From Fragilaria crotonensis (Eukaryota; Bacillariophyta; Fragilariophyceae; Fragilariales; Fragilariaceae): 64,000 nt of DNA. Every line of letters starts with the position of its first letter. The first letter of the stretch is position 1. Below the pieces are notes generated by a model. That model was not told the origin of the DNA, did no database searches, and worked only from the letters and a program-made list of their open reading frames with translations. Shown piece by piece: positions 11,889-23,677 of this stretch. The stretch covers positions 1 through 64,000 of the forward strand of contig JAKSYS010000321.1 of assembly GCA_022925895.1 (NCBI GenBank), given 5' to 3'. The position numbers and the translations under genes are program-made.

Positions 11889-13058
11889 GTGCGGAGCGGG
11901 CCGCTCCCGAACATGTGCTGCCGCTGGCACTTGAACGGCAAGTGTGTCCGGAGCTGCTTCCTGAGCGCTTCGCACGTCGCCCTTACGACCGAACAAACCG
12001 CGAGCGTTAGGGCATGGATCGAACAATGCAGGGCGCGCATGCGCCGACCCTCGTCCGACTCGACGCCGCCCAGCAAGAAAACGAAATTAGGACCCTCTGC
12101 ATCTGCTTACACTACAACTTTTTTCGTCGCTCAGCCTTCCCGGTGGTCCTTTGATCACGAGGCAGCCCATCGCGAATTTCACAATCGACGAACGACAGGG
12201 GACGCACCGCCTTTCCGCGACTCGCGCCAGCCGACCGATGGACCCATAGCGGGTCCGTCCATAGCAATCCCGGCTGCACAACCACGCCCGACGGCAACGA
12301 TCGCCACGCATGAGACATCGCTCGCGGCCGCGACACCGCCTCGCCCCGCCCGACCGCCCACGACCGTCCGCCGCGGAGCTGACCGCCCCGGCACTGCGAA
12401 CGAGGACGTTCGTCTCACGTCACGACTCCTGGACACCCCCTCTGGGGGTCCTAGGACCAACGGTAAGTCACTCGCCCTGGTTCCACTTCCGACGATACCG
12501 CTTCCGAATGTCGACTCGCCTTTCCCGCGCCTTCCCGAACCTCGACTCGCCGATGCTCTGGCCAGCATCCTCGACGCCCCAGCCGACGACGCACCCGACC
12601 GAATTCCGCTTCGAATGGACTCACGAGGCGGCCGCTCACAACCTGGCAGTCCTCCGGCGCTACGCGCTGGACCTCGGGCAGCCGTGGACGCCCAACCGTT
12701 CAGCGCGGTGACACCCGGATCCGAATTTCGATCCGCCGCGCTCCTGGCGCCGCTCCTCTCCGCACACCCGCTCTGGTCGCGCTTCCAAGAGCGCATTTCA
12801 GACGGCGCGGATTTTCCCCTCGAGATTTCCGACGCCGACCGCCTCGCCGACGTCCGCGACAACCTCGCCCGTGGCAATCACAAATCGGCCCGAGGCCACG
12901 AAGCGAAGTTGATATCAATGCTAAAAGAAGAAGTGGAAAGGGGCTGGCAACTGCCCCTACCGAGAGGCCGCTCTGGAATTAGAAGGCTGCGAGGTGGCGC
13001 CTTTGGGCATGGTGGCACAGACATCGATCGACGAAGGGACAGACCATCGAGAAGCTAA
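11889..13058 (+). pseudogene. DIRS-like element: zinc-knuckle region and Pro/Arg-rich linker
   Basis: Near the start is CCRWHLNGKCVRSCFLSASH, a compact Cys/His cluster typical of nucleic-acid-binding knuckles. It is followed by a long Pro/Arg/Asp-rich low-complexity linker leading to the RT. I assign it as the end of the gag-like region or the start of pol, from position and the Cys/His spacing only. Strong GC richness here differs from the AT-rich sequence to the right of the element. Confidence 0.5.
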
Positions 13059-13059
13059 G

Positions 13060-14560
13060 GCTCACACGACCAGTCATTCAACCCCAGCGGGATCCCAGGA
13101 CGAAGCGTAAACGACAGAGTGGACACGTCACAACTGACGACCGCACGATTTGGCAGGGCTTTCAGTCGACTGATGTACCACATCTCGTACCTCAGACAAT
13201 TGTGGCCGAAAGAACCCATCCTCCTCACAAAGGTGGACTGCAAATCCGCCTACAGACGAATACACTTAAAGGCACGAACCGCCCTGAAGTCTTGCACTAG
13301 CATTGACGACCTGCTCCTCGTGGCACTCAGGATGACTTTCGGAGGAGCACCAAACCCGTCCCAGTGGAGCGACGTGTCCGAAGTAATCACGGACCTTGCG
13401 AATGACCTCGTCAGGAGATCAGACTGGGACCCGAAGGTATTCCACTCGCCGCATCAACACTTGCTTGATTCTGACGAAGCCGTAGATAACGACGATGGAA
13501 TGATCGACGGGTCGAGCGAATTCGGAGAAGCCGATTTCTTCGCTGTGAACTACCCGATCGCAAACGACGACGATCTACCCAGATTCGACTGTTACCTGGA
13601 CGACATTTTTGGGGCTTTCAACCCAAGAGACGCAGAAAAGAGCTCGGCAGCGATTCCCCTTGCATTGCACATAGTGGGAAGACCCCACAACGCAGAGGGA
13701 CGAATCCTTTCCCAGAGACGACATCCTTGCCATCCCGAAGTTCCTGGCCGAGGCGAAACCATCTGAGCGGAAGATGATCTTGGGATGGCTGGTAGACACA
13801 CGCCGCTTCACGGTCGCTCTGCCTGAGGACAAATACCACGCATGGACGAAAGTGATCGACAAGATCCTAGCGAACAGGCATGCGCACGTAACGACGAACG
13901 ATCTGGAGAAGACCCTCGGACGACTCAGCCACGCCGCATACGTCGTCCCGTACTCCAGGCATTTCATGGGGCGACTCTACAAGGCATGCGAGAGATCGAA
14001 ACGAAGTGGAAAGACGAGACTGACGAATCCCCAACGCGATGACCTGAGCCTTTGGAGGAGCTTCCTGCGAAGAGCGGCGCAAGGGATCTCCATCAACAGA
14101 TTGGTCTGCAGGTGGCCGACGCGAATCGTTCGGGTGGACGCTTGCCCGCAAGGGATAGGAGGATATGGTCTCCAAAGCGGGATTGCTTGGCGATACCAAC
14201 TGCCCGAAGATCTAGCGGGACGAGCGACACTTAATACGTTGGAGTTTCTAGCAGCCTTCGTGGGAATGGTAGTCGAATTCCGCGAAGGAAAAAAGTGGTC
14301 GCCAGTCTCGGACGTCCTGCTAAGCCAAGGGGATAGCACCTCGGCCGCAGGGTGGCTGGCAAAGTCCAGCTTCGACGACAACTGTCCGCTTCACCTCACC
14401 ATCGCGAGGAGTTTCGCTGATTTCTGTCTGACGCACGAGATCGACCACTACACTCAATGGTTCCCGGGGCGAGAGAACAAGGTGGCGGACATTTTATCGC
14501 GAGACTTCGCGCTCGACGACGACGAGGTCACCTCGCTCATCAGGAAACATGGCTCACCCT
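13060..14560 (+). pseudogene. DIRS-like element: reverse transcriptase and RNase H
   Basis: The RT part shows LLTKVDCKSAYRRIHL (motif A), LRMTFGGAPNPSQWSD (motif B) and CYLDDIFGAF (catalytic YLDD box). It is followed by GWLVDTRRFTVALP, the connection typical of DIRS/Gypsy-like RTs. RNase H follows at about 14110-14510: VRVDACPQGIGGYG, LNTLEFLAAF, QGDSTSAAGWL, and FPGRENKVADILSRD at its end. The RT groups with DIRS rather than Copia or LINE types on these motifs (by eye). Fossil, not intact. Confidence 0.82.
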
Positions 14561-14964
14561 TTGTCCCACAGAACTTCAGGATCATCCCCTTGCAGCCAGC
14601 CCTCATTTCGCAGATTGGAGACTGGCTGCGTCTGCCCAAAACGCAGCTCTTGCCGACTCAACCCGCGCCAAGCGCAGCAGCAGCTGGAACTGCTACGCAC
14701 GATTCCTCGAGCGAGTCGGAGTCGACCTCGACCCTTTTCTCCGCCGGTTCGGACGAAACGAAAGGACGGAAATCTTCGCGTGTTTCGCTGCCGCCCTTCG
14801 GGACGGACGGCTTCGCTCAGACAGCCTGCGACAGATGGCAATGGAGCCATGTCCGGTACCATTCGTGCCACCCTCGACGGTGTGGCTCAGACCTTCAGGC
14901 TTAACAAACTTGAGAGCCCAATCCACGACTCCGCCGGACGCCTCGACCCCTTCTGGCTTTACAA

Positions 14965-15800
14965 TTGAAGAAGTACGCGGACGACGACCCGGGAGTCGCA
15001 CAACAACAAGCCATTCCTCTTGAAGTGATCAGGAAGGTGAGATCCTGGTCCAGGAACGAGTTGGACGTGGCAGTCGGACAACTGGTGGTCACGGCCTTTT
15101 TCTTCGCCATGAGGTCTTGCGAATACTCCGACGTGGGAGGCGGCAGACGAACATCGGTAGTCAGAGTAGACGACGTTCGATTCAGGAAACAGGACGAAAC
15201 GCTGACGACTTTCTCCTACGAACAAACCCGAAATGCAGACGCCGTAACGATCACCTATCGACAACAAAGAACGGAGACAAAGGAGCGAAGGTGACGCAGC
15301 ACAGGAACAACAACCCCGGTCAGGCAGACATATGTCCGGTACGGACACTTGCGGAATTGATTCACAGAATTAGAGGCTACGAACGACTTGGTCGGACGAA
15401 CCCGAAGATAAACGCTTTCGTATCGACAACATCGAACGAGCTCGAACACGTCTCTTCGAAAACGATCCTCGAACAGCTGAGGGCCGCGACAATACTATCA
15501 GAGGAGAGGCTGGGACTCCAGGCCGATCGAATCGGTACGCACTCGATTAGGTCGGGCGCGGCCATGGCAATGCACTTGGCAGGTGTGCCAAGCGAAACGA
15601 TACAGATGGTGGGCCGTTGGCGGAGCAGGACGTTCATGAGATACCTACGCATCCAAGTGCCAGACACCACGATCGGGGTCGCCACGCGCATGACGAATCG
15701 ACAAACTTTCTTCACAGTCGCCCATGATCCTGCGGACGAACGACAACCGGAAAATGGCGGAAACCAGGTCGACTCACAACGACGCGACGGACCCCGCTAG
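14965..15800 (+). pseudogene. DIRS-like element: tyrosine recombinase
   Basis: The catalytic signature of phage-type integrases is visible. There is an arginine in FFFAMRSCEYSDV, then an HxxR box in GTHSIRSGAAMAMHLAGV, a GRW motif (MVGRWRSRTFMRYLR) and the nucleophile tyrosine in that last segment. This enzyme replaces the DDE integrase of LTR elements and would insert a circular DNA form by strand exchange at short matching sites. That fits the inverted-arm site found at the element's ends. Fossil, not intact. Confidence 0.85.
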
Positions 15801-15872
15801 ATGAATATCACGGGACCGACCCCGCGAGACGAACCAGGAGAGAGACAAAACTATTAGGACCAGATTCCGATG
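15756..15872 (+). repeat. Split direct repeat B1 of the DIRS-like element
   Basis: These 117 bases start GGCGGAAACCAGGTCG. They match B2 (16290-16409) apart from a C-run and an AG-run of different length. The recombinase reading frame ends inside it. Confidence 0.88.
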
Positions 15873-16049
15873 CCATCTATTTAGTTCCACTAGCCTCGTG
15901 AACATGAAGGAGAATCCAGAAAACCACACACAGCAACACGAATCGACGCGACAGTACGCGAGACAGCGGTACGACGAAACCACTAGGCGGCCGACTCATC
16001 CGACTAAACGGACTTAGAGAAATGCGGACAAGACTCGGAATTTATTTCG

Positions 16050-16200
16050 TGGCATGTCCGAAGTTCGGGAAAGGGAGAGCAGTCGCCGTCAGACAGACGA
16101 ACACGAGACACAGACAGACGAACACCCGGACACAACACAAGATGCGAATTGCTCACAATCCGGACGAACTCGAATCAACAAAGACACTACTCTAGTTAAT
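16050..16200 (+). repeat. Split direct repeat A2 of the DIRS-like element
   Basis: Second copy of the 151-bp A repeat, separated from B1 by about 177 bp and from B2 by about 89 bp. Confidence 0.92.
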
Positions 16201-16289
16201 CCCACCCACCCACACCTCCTCTCCTGGCCCGATGCCTAGGTTCATCGGCGCCTCCGGCGCCGGTTACCTCCTGGCCATGCACTGCATGG

Positions 16290-16409
16290 GGCGGAAACCA
16301 GGTCGACTCACAACGACGCGACGGACCCCCGCTAGATGAATATCACGGGACCGACCCCGCGAGACGAACCAGGAGAGAGAGACAAAACTATTAGGACCAG
16401 ATTCCGATG
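16290..16409 (+). repeat. Split direct repeat B2 of the DIRS-like element
   Basis: Second copy of B (120 bp), placed five bases before the right-hand 32-bp target copy. It forms the right terminus of the element. Confidence 0.88.
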
Positions 16410-16414
16410 TTGGC

Positions 16415-16446
16415 TTGTCAAAGCCATGCCACTTCACCATGGCATG
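16415..16446. repeat. Right copy of the 32-bp duplicated target of the DIRS-like element
   Basis: Identical to 9610-9641. Its inverted arms lie at 16425-16431 and 16440-16446. Confidence 0.85.
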
Positions 16447-19182
16447 ATCGTTCCATGGTTTGCCGTCATAAATGTTGGGATGGGCACGGTACCGGTAACC
16501 CTTCTTGCAAATGAACTCCGTGGCACATGACAGCTTACCATCTGGTGCGTGCGGTAGGAAATGGTCGGCGAGGTGCTGTGTGATGTGTGATGGTAGGCGG
16601 TCCTTTTCCACATCGTCCGATGGACCATTGCGTTTCCACTGGAAAGTGGCACTTCCGTCACCGATTGGCCACGTGATGTGGAATTGGCGCCCAGCCAATT
16701 TGCCACGAGGGGGGTGGGTTTCACTTCTTGGAAGGTCCTGTACTCTGTGGCTATTTTGGGTTTGCGTGTCGCGTGACATGTCCGCTGATGCGAGGGACAC
16801 AACAAGGTTTTCAATGTAGCGGTGAGCTGCTTGCCTTGTGAAGGAGACGGCACGTTTCTGTGTGTTGCGTGTGGTTGACTTTGCAAGGGGAATGTGTGCA
16901 GACTCCGCGTACGCACTGTTGACGTTCTCCGGAACACCGTGATCCAGGATGTCTTCACAGAGATGGAGGACCAGGTGGAACTTGATCGTGTTGTTACCCA
17001 TGCCAGTTTCTCGTGGTGACACTTGGGCAAACTGGCGCACCAGCCACTGCACAGCAAAATGTGATTTTCGTACTTGGGCTTTCGCGATGGCGGGTTGTTT
17101 CATCCATTGATGCCATTGTAAGAGCGACGACACTAATAGCCTCCAATCTGCAACGTGTTTGTCACTGCTTAAGGGTGGAACTTCCGGAAGGTCCTCGTCA
17201 TCGGAACTGGAACATTCCAGAACGGGTTGCTTTCTTTTCTTGCATTTCTTTTCCTTTTTTCCCATCTGGAAGATGAGACCGAAGCACGTGGTGTGAAGTG
17301 CGAACAACTTCACCAGGAGGCACCCAGCTATCTCATGTCCCACCAGATTTGAAGCGGACGAGAATCCTTTTGGGAAGTTGGTTCGTGGGATGTCCCGATC
17401 ACTCTGTCGGGACAATTGTTGTCCGATCATGGAACAGAGCCTATCATACTGTTTCAGAGCAATGGAACCAGAACCACCTGCTTGTGACGAGAATGCCTCA
17501 AGGCAGTACTTGAACCAACCGAGGGAGATCAAGTGGAGCATCTCGCCTGGGCATGCCCCAAAAATACCCCTGTCATTGTGCTGACCAAATCGAACCTGGT
17601 TGAAGCCATTCTTTAGATAGTTCTGAGACATGGACTTGAGTGTTTCCAGATCACCACGTTCGACAAGTTTATTGATGGAAGCTGCTTTGCGGTGGGGAAA
17701 CTTGGATTTTGAGTACCCGCTCAGGTTCGTGGGACATTCACAGGTTCTACAGAGTTGTTTCACCGCAGCAAATCGTGCAGTATAGTGACCGCAGAGACGA
17801 TCGTGACCCTCGGTGTCACCGATGATAAACGGAACGTACGGGTGCAACACAACTGGATAGATTCTCTCATTGTAGTGCAAATTCCATTTGAACCCATGCT
17901 CTTGTAACCGTAAAAAACCGGATTGTTCAAGGATGAACTCGATCTGCATGTGCATCTCATTCTGTAAATACGTTGGCCAACTGACATTTTTGAGGCGCTT
18001 CAATGGGGCTTCGGCAATGACAGTCCCAGGTGGAAGTGTGACGTCTGGCACATTGAAATTGGTGGCGGTGTCATTGGCACTTGGTTGCGGGACGTGTGCG
18101 GGGGTGCTGTGGTTTATGTAACCAAGGATACGCATTGCAATTGGTTTGGAGCGCATGCTGTGCTTTAAGAGACCATGGGATATTGTTATTGGCTCCATCT
18201 GCAAATGGCCTGCGAGATCGATATGTGTCTTGTCCATGGCCAATATAGAAGGTAGGATCATGTCGCGGTCTCTTTTCTTCACGAGTGCGTTGTATGTTTT
18301 TTGGTAACAACGACCAGTATTAATATCACCGATGTCTCCGGACTTGGACGGCTCCGCAAATGGATCCTTCTGATCATCGAATAGGAAATATTCATCCCGA
18401 TTTAATGTTGGACATGAGAGCAGTGATGCAAAAACTTCAGCTGCATCAAAATATACCATGGACACTGTCCGCTTGGAGTAGGGAAGGTACAGTTGCTTCT
18501 CTATCGGAATCAGTCCGTTCATGTTGTACCGTTGATACAATTTCCTAATGACCTTCTCGCGTGAAGGTTGACAACCGACCTTGAAGAAATGGCCACTCTC
18601 ATTTGATTTTGCGGCCCAATTGAGAATGAGGGAAAAACTTTTGAGGGGTGCCTTCAGATCCGTAAGAAGCTGCAAAAGCTCAATTTGGACTTTCTCCTCT
18701 CGAGTAAATCGATCAAGGCCAAGTGGATTTGATCGCAGTAAAGAAAGCTCTTCATAAAGGTGCAACACACTTTCATCAGGTTGTACTTCGTCATCACGTA
18801 TCTCTGAACAGTCGTGTAAAATGTCAGATGCTCCATCGTCGAATGAAGGAATTGCTCCATCGTTAATGCTGTCGGCATCTTCAATTGAGTTGCTCTCCTC
18901 AGGAGAGTGCGTCATTTTGTTTCTTTCCCTTGACGAAGAGAAATTCCGATCAACTGCTTGGACAGATGATGAAAACCTGCTTGTTGTTGGGACGTTTGAA
19001 GTGACAGAGCCATTTAGACAAGTGTTATGTATTGTTGCAAGGGGTGGCGTATTGTGTGCCGTGTCATTGGTGGTATAATGCATTGCACATGCGGCATTCT
19101 GAGTAATGTGAGTAGAAAGCCTCTTGTATGATTTGTGACACCCAGCACAAACAACTAATCCAGGGCCGGATTGACGCCGCAT
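16415..19182 (-). pseudogene. Plavaka/CACTA-like DDE transposase, N-terminal nine tenths, interrupted by the DIRS-like element
   Basis: One open frame of about 920 residues starts at MRRQSGPGLVVC (19182) and would continue at 9641. Residues near the start form a Cys/His finger (VCAGCHKSYKRLSTH). The core shows the Plavaka-type order: FDAAEVFASLLSCP, DINTGRCYQKTYNALV, then SILAMDKTHIDLAGHLQMEP and IGDTEGHDRLCGHYTARF with a following CRTCECP cluster. GACPGEMLHLISLGWFKY and NNTIKFHLVLHLCEDILDHG follow. These make a cut-and-paste transposase of the CACTA superfamily the best call; Plavaka membership is from recalled motifs. A run of Lys and Asp/Ser (KKEKKCKKRKQPVLECSSSDDE) is probably a nuclear-targeting linker. 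Apart from the insertion the frame is open, so the gene died recently. No TIRs were located. Confidence 0.78.
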
Positions 19183-19739
19183 TGTTGACAACGTTCTCGC
19201 AAAGGAATGACGTTCTTGCAAAGGAATGACAACAGGATGGTAACTCGACACGATAGATGCAACAAATAAACTAAGCAAAATGAGCAAAAGCCCAAGGTGC
19301 TTACCAAAGTTGGAGTATAAAACAAAAATGATGACCGAGAATATACATGAAGCAGTGGTTGACAAAGAAACAAGGAAGGTTGAACGAACAACTTTTGGAT
19401 GTTGAAAGAATGAACGAATGAAGTGGAAAGCAAACCACTCATATCACAAGTAAAATAAACAATGGGAAAACAGAACAATGCCGATGAACCAAGCACTGAG
19501 ATGTTATATGCAACATTACAATTGTGAACAACCATATAAAATGTTGAACACAACGGCATCAAAATCGTAGACATGGCTAGAAGAATCATTTCCTAATTGA
19601 GTATTGGACATATCAAATTATATTATAACAATTAAGGTTTAGAATTGACAAAATATAAGTAAATATAGGCCAGAAACATTCAGAATATAAACAAATTTGT
19701 TGAGAATCTAACGAAATCTTCAACAAATTATGACCATAT
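19183..19739. other. AT-rich region between two Plavaka-like genes
   Basis: Read on the minus strand it gives only hydrophobic, cysteine-rich noise. On the minus strand a GTGTGT donor-like site sits at about 19752 at the end of the second transposase fragment, so part of this may be an intron of that gene. No terminal repeat was found here. Confidence 0.4.
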
Positions 19740-20739
19740 GAACAAAACACACCTTCTGATGACTGTCTCTGCGGACTTTCTCCGTGAACAAAGAAGTTGT
19801 GAACGACACCGGACATATTTCGATGTGACCTTTGCTGTCAATGGCGGTTCCATCAAGGTACAGAATGATCGGAACTAGGAGCTGATTTCTTCCTGGAGTG
19901 ATCAATTGATTGTATAGGTCACGATAGCGCTGACCGCTGTTTGCCTCCCCAAGTTTGCCATCCAATGGATGATACATCGAAGTTGGATCGTCCCGATTGA
20001 TCACAAGGTTTTGCGGCAACATAAGTTCATCATCTTGCAGCATTGACAAAAGAGAAACACCAAAGTCAAAACACACAATGTCTTGAGCTGCCTCTTGGTC
20101 CTCGAGAGTTGTCGAGATCACATGAGGCAATCGTTGATGTGACTGTTCCAGACACCAGTACATCCACCCAATATTTGCCTTCCTTGTTGTAGCTTTGGGG
20201 TTGAAGTCAAAGCCATCTAATTTTGCAATGTACGCCCATTGCAAAATTTTCTGTAACATGTAGTCGGACATTGGGCATCCTCCAGAATCTTAAGTAGTTC
20301 CACAATATTTCTGTGTTCACATCATGTTGCAAATTCAGGATGCTTTGGCGATCGCTGGCTTTCATGCGTTCCATGATTCCATGTAAAACAGAGGGAGAGA
20401 CATTTTCTAGACCAGAAATCGATGAGGCAAAGCCATCTAAATGGCCGTACATGTCATCGAGTGCCGATGTGTCGTCACCATCAAAGTCATCGGATGGTGC
20501 ATCATACTGAAATTCTTCATATGGAGCATACAATGGAAATTCGGCATTCATTTCATAGTTCAGGCGTGTGCATTGAACTCCATATGCTTGACGCCGTGTA
20601 TTAATGGCCTCGATACCGGCATCAGTATCCCTTTGTTCAACATGTAATCCTTGCAGGCAGAACTGTGCCACAAATGCTGTTGTAAACCGCGTTCAGTTCG
20701 GAACTGCGAGTAGCAGTTCATGTTGTAGCAAACAAACAT
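19740..20739 (-). pseudogene. 5' part of a second Plavaka-like transposase
   Basis: The start is MFVCYNMNCYSQFRTERGL at 20739, a C2H2-like N-terminal finger comparable in place to that of the neighbour. The body continues with CTRLNYEMNAEFPLYAPYEE, then LHVTENFAMG, CFDFGVSLLSMLQDDELM, a GEANSGQRYRDLYNQLI block and LLVPIILYLDGTAIDSKGHI. These align in order with the neighbour's DINTGRCYQKTYNALV and AMDKTHIDLAGHL segments, but identity is low, so it is a different family member. The frame changes near 20640 and near 20270. The match stops at 19750 at a possible splice donor (QK followed by GTGTGT). The 3' half was not found in this window. Confidence 0.6.
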
Positions 20740-22640
20740 TCTCTTAACAAGGAAATGCAGAAGGGATGATGTTGGAATCAATGAATATAAAGCATACAAC
20801 AGATGACAACGTGAAAAAATGAGGAGAATGATGCCTCGTCCTTGTAGTCGTAATACTAGCATTTGACGCTCATCACACAAAGGAAAAATTGGCGTGAGTA
20901 TAATGAGAAGACGGTGAGTATGTAGTATCGCAGTATAGGACTCACTGCACAAGTCACGATTATGGAAGGAAGAGCGATGGAGAAGAAGAGGAATGGAACT
21001 GAAACTGCCAAAGTAATATGTGCAACATGCAGTATTTAGGGAACAAATGATGTTAAACTCAAATATTTATGTGAAACAGAATGTCCGAGAATTTGGATCT
21101 TCAACGCACGATATGCATTTGCATAATGATGTAGAATATACATATTTTCTATAAAAACTCTGGTCACTACATTATTATGTTATGAAATATTACATTAAAA
21201 TGGATAAACCAGAGATTTGCGTTCCCTGATGTATAAGCAACAACGAACCATTGCGCTAGTACGACGGTAGTATCCCAGCTGACAGCACTGTAAAAACCGC
21301 TGTATACTGTACACTGTACGGCACAACCAATAGTCCACCCACGATACACCATGCTACTCCAGTATTTCGTACAAAACACGTACAGTACTCGGTGTTTTAT
21401 GTGCATCGAAATAATGAAGAAAAAAGCTCAGGAATAATACTGCAGTAGTTCAGGAGCAAAAAAAAATCTTCATAAAAATGAGGAAACAGCAAATGTCGGA
21501 ATCCTGAACTAAATAAATAAACCAGAAAAAAACTTCAGGAATCCTGAACTAAATATGGGAATCCTGAAATTTTTCCAATAAATATGATAAAAAATTCTTG
21601 TATCAACTATGGTACTTAGTTTTGGCACCCTTAGATGTGGGCCTCCACCCGGTAGAAACCATGGTCCTATAGTCAAAATCGAGGAGAGACAGGCTAGTTA
21701 GTAGGTTGTATATGGTATAAGTACCCAGCACCTCAAACAGTCCACACATTAGAACATTGAAGCCCAAGCAAGGAGTAAAACAAACAGGGAATGACCGGGG
21801 ATACACCATGCTGGTGAGAGGAGGAATTGTTGATAGTTACCAGGTGTGCTGGAAAAAAATGCGGCATCCCGTGCAAAATTGTGAACTCCATGCCCAAAAA
21901 TGCACTCTTGGCAAGGTACGTGGAACTCGGTATGTTCCTTACGCGGAAACGCACTACCATTCATCAGTCTTGCCGTGAAACTCGGTATGTTTTATACGCT
22001 GTCGCGTTACCAATCGTTCGTTCCACCCTTCCAAAATTTTATCCGTGAATGCCGAGGCCAAACCGCCTAAGTAATACTTCAACCTCAACGTGTTCCTCGC
22101 TGGCACGATCGTCATTCAATTTTCGACTTAGATGACACACAGACCAATCGTGGTTCGAGTACGTCAGCGCAGAAATCTCGTTTTCACACGACCGCTTACT
22201 TAAGGAATCTTCAGACCAATCGTGCGTATGGTCACACGTCGGTCGTACATCATCCGCACATTTTGGTCACACGTAGGCGACTTCGGATCAATTGAAATTG
22301 ACCTGTCTGTGTGAGTGCGAACGTGTACATGTTGAAGTAACACGAACGTCCGGTACATACGTGGCGGATTCTGTGACATTCGTCACCAGTACCGCGTAAG
22401 TAAAACCAAACGAGCTCACAACGACCATCGTTGTGCTCGTACGGTTCTCACGTTCACACGTGCACCCTTTGCACACGTCAGTGGGCATTGTCCATACGTG
22501 TACGGCCATCGTACATATATCCAAATGAGCCAAAGAGCATAGTAAAATAGCACACTTTGCTAATGTGTTCGGTATACACTAGTCCCATAGGGACAATACC
22601 AAACCTGACCACCTAAGTAGGCTCAATAAAGCAATTGTAC
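20740..22640. other. AT-rich region without a supported gene
   Basis: Only short frames on both strands. Visible structure: a cluster of AATCCTGAACTAAAT-type repeats at 21487-21560, a diverged pair of AACTCGGTATGTT...TACGC segments at about 21927 and 21976, and an imperfect hairpin at about 22410-22440. It may be transposon relics, but no family was recognised. Confidence 0.4.
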
Positions 22641-23677
22641 TTAGGGCATCGCGTACCCATGACGCGCCACATCATGCATGACTAATTTTAGGAAACTTTC
22701 CACGGAATTTTGCCTTGATGAAGTTGGTCCTTGTGCTTTCCTGTCAACATTGACAAGCACATCCCCACCATGGGGATTCTGGCCTCCTGCGCTTCTGGTT
22801 TGAACCATAGCGCCTATGGTGTCGTCACCATCATTGTCAATTGCCGCCGCGCCAAGTTGTGTGACCAACACAACAATGGTCGCATTTGCACAGAATCAGC
22901 AATCATGCTCGGATTGATCAAGTCCTCGCATCACTCACCAATGCAGCTCATCTGCAAAGCATGTGGGTCTGATAAACTCAGTGAAATCTCCCGCAAGTGC
23001 GGCGAATCCGCCATTGCCGGAGATTGACCCTTAAAAATATAACAATCGACAAGAAGCGGCATGCAACTTGATCAATTAAAAAAAGAGTGAGCAGATCTAG
23101 AATCTAGTTCCAAAACCGGTCCCACCATATGGACCAACAGGTTATCCGTGCGTGCGTGTCAGCAGTCCTCCACGTCATCGTGGGACACGCGCCTTGTATG
23201 CTTGTCCGAATATCCCCCACTCATGACAGGATTCATTCAAAACCGTGATACTTATCGGCAAATCACAACGTAGTAACTACAAGTGATATGGTCAAACTGA
23301 CAGTTTTGTCAAATTCGAATCCTCCTCACGACGTGACCCGTTTTCGGCATCTCTTTGTGTGAGTAAATGTTGTCAATCTCCCCATCAGCACCATGGAGAT
23401 CGAGACTTTGTTGTCTGTCATGAGGTCCCCGCATCCGTGGGACACTCTTAGCAACGGCTGCCTAACGGTGATGCTGGTTAGTAGGCATAAGCGGTTGGTA
23501 TCCCGAAATACTCGTAAGTATCGACCTTCTTGCAGGTCTGGGATGACAAAACCACATACGGAGTACTGTATAACTACCTATGCGCTCATAGCGCAGCTCA
23601 AGCATACTGGGTCTGATAATCTGATTACATATCACCGATAGCACCAATAATCAACATTAGTAGTACAAAAGGGATCA
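22641..23677. other. Unassigned region 3' of the OTU gene
   Basis: A minus-strand frame at 22641-22871 (ending VMHDVARHGYAMP) has a protein-like composition but no recognised relative and no clear ATG. The rest shows no feature. The 11-mer TGGGTCTGATA occurs at about 22965 and 23609 and again beside the Copia C LTR at about 58880. Confidence 0.3.

Larger units (their letters stand above)
9640..16414 (+). mobile_element. DIRS-like (tyrosine-recombinase) retrotransposon, Ngaro/PAT-type split repeats, fossil copy
   Basis: The element is about 6.8 kb. It lies between two copies of a 32-bp target sequence, inside a transposase gene of opposite orientation. Parts in order: direct repeat A1, a gag-like ORF, a zinc-finger region, reverse transcriptase plus RNase H, tyrosine recombinase, then B1, A2 and B2. 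The A1...B1-A2-B2 order is the split-direct-repeat layout known from Ngaro and PAT elements of the DIRS order. The two A copies (151 bp) are identical as far as I can read, and the B copies differ only by small length changes, so the insertion looks fairly recent. The coding part is broken in about five to eight places. YR elements of this shape are common in diatom genomes (recalled family knowledge). Confidence 0.88.

Noticed and set aside
16264-16414. Extension of the transposase frame to a stop at 16264
   Set aside because: This part is the reverse complement of the B2 repeat of the DIRS-like element; the frame is open there by chance.
19183-19365. N-terminal extension of the transposase to 19365
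   Set aside because: The extra 60 residues are hydrophobic, follow a weak start and precede the obvious zinc-finger start at 19182.
22405-22445. Hairpin with GAGCTCACAACGA and TCGTTGTGCTC arms as an RNA gene
   Set aside because: Arms do not pair fully and there is no supporting context or second copy.
22965-23620. Recurring TGGGTCTGATA (22965, 23609, 58880) as primer-binding sites of lost LTR elements
   Set aside because: Only 11 bases, no LTR found beside the first two, and no matching tRNA that I could name.
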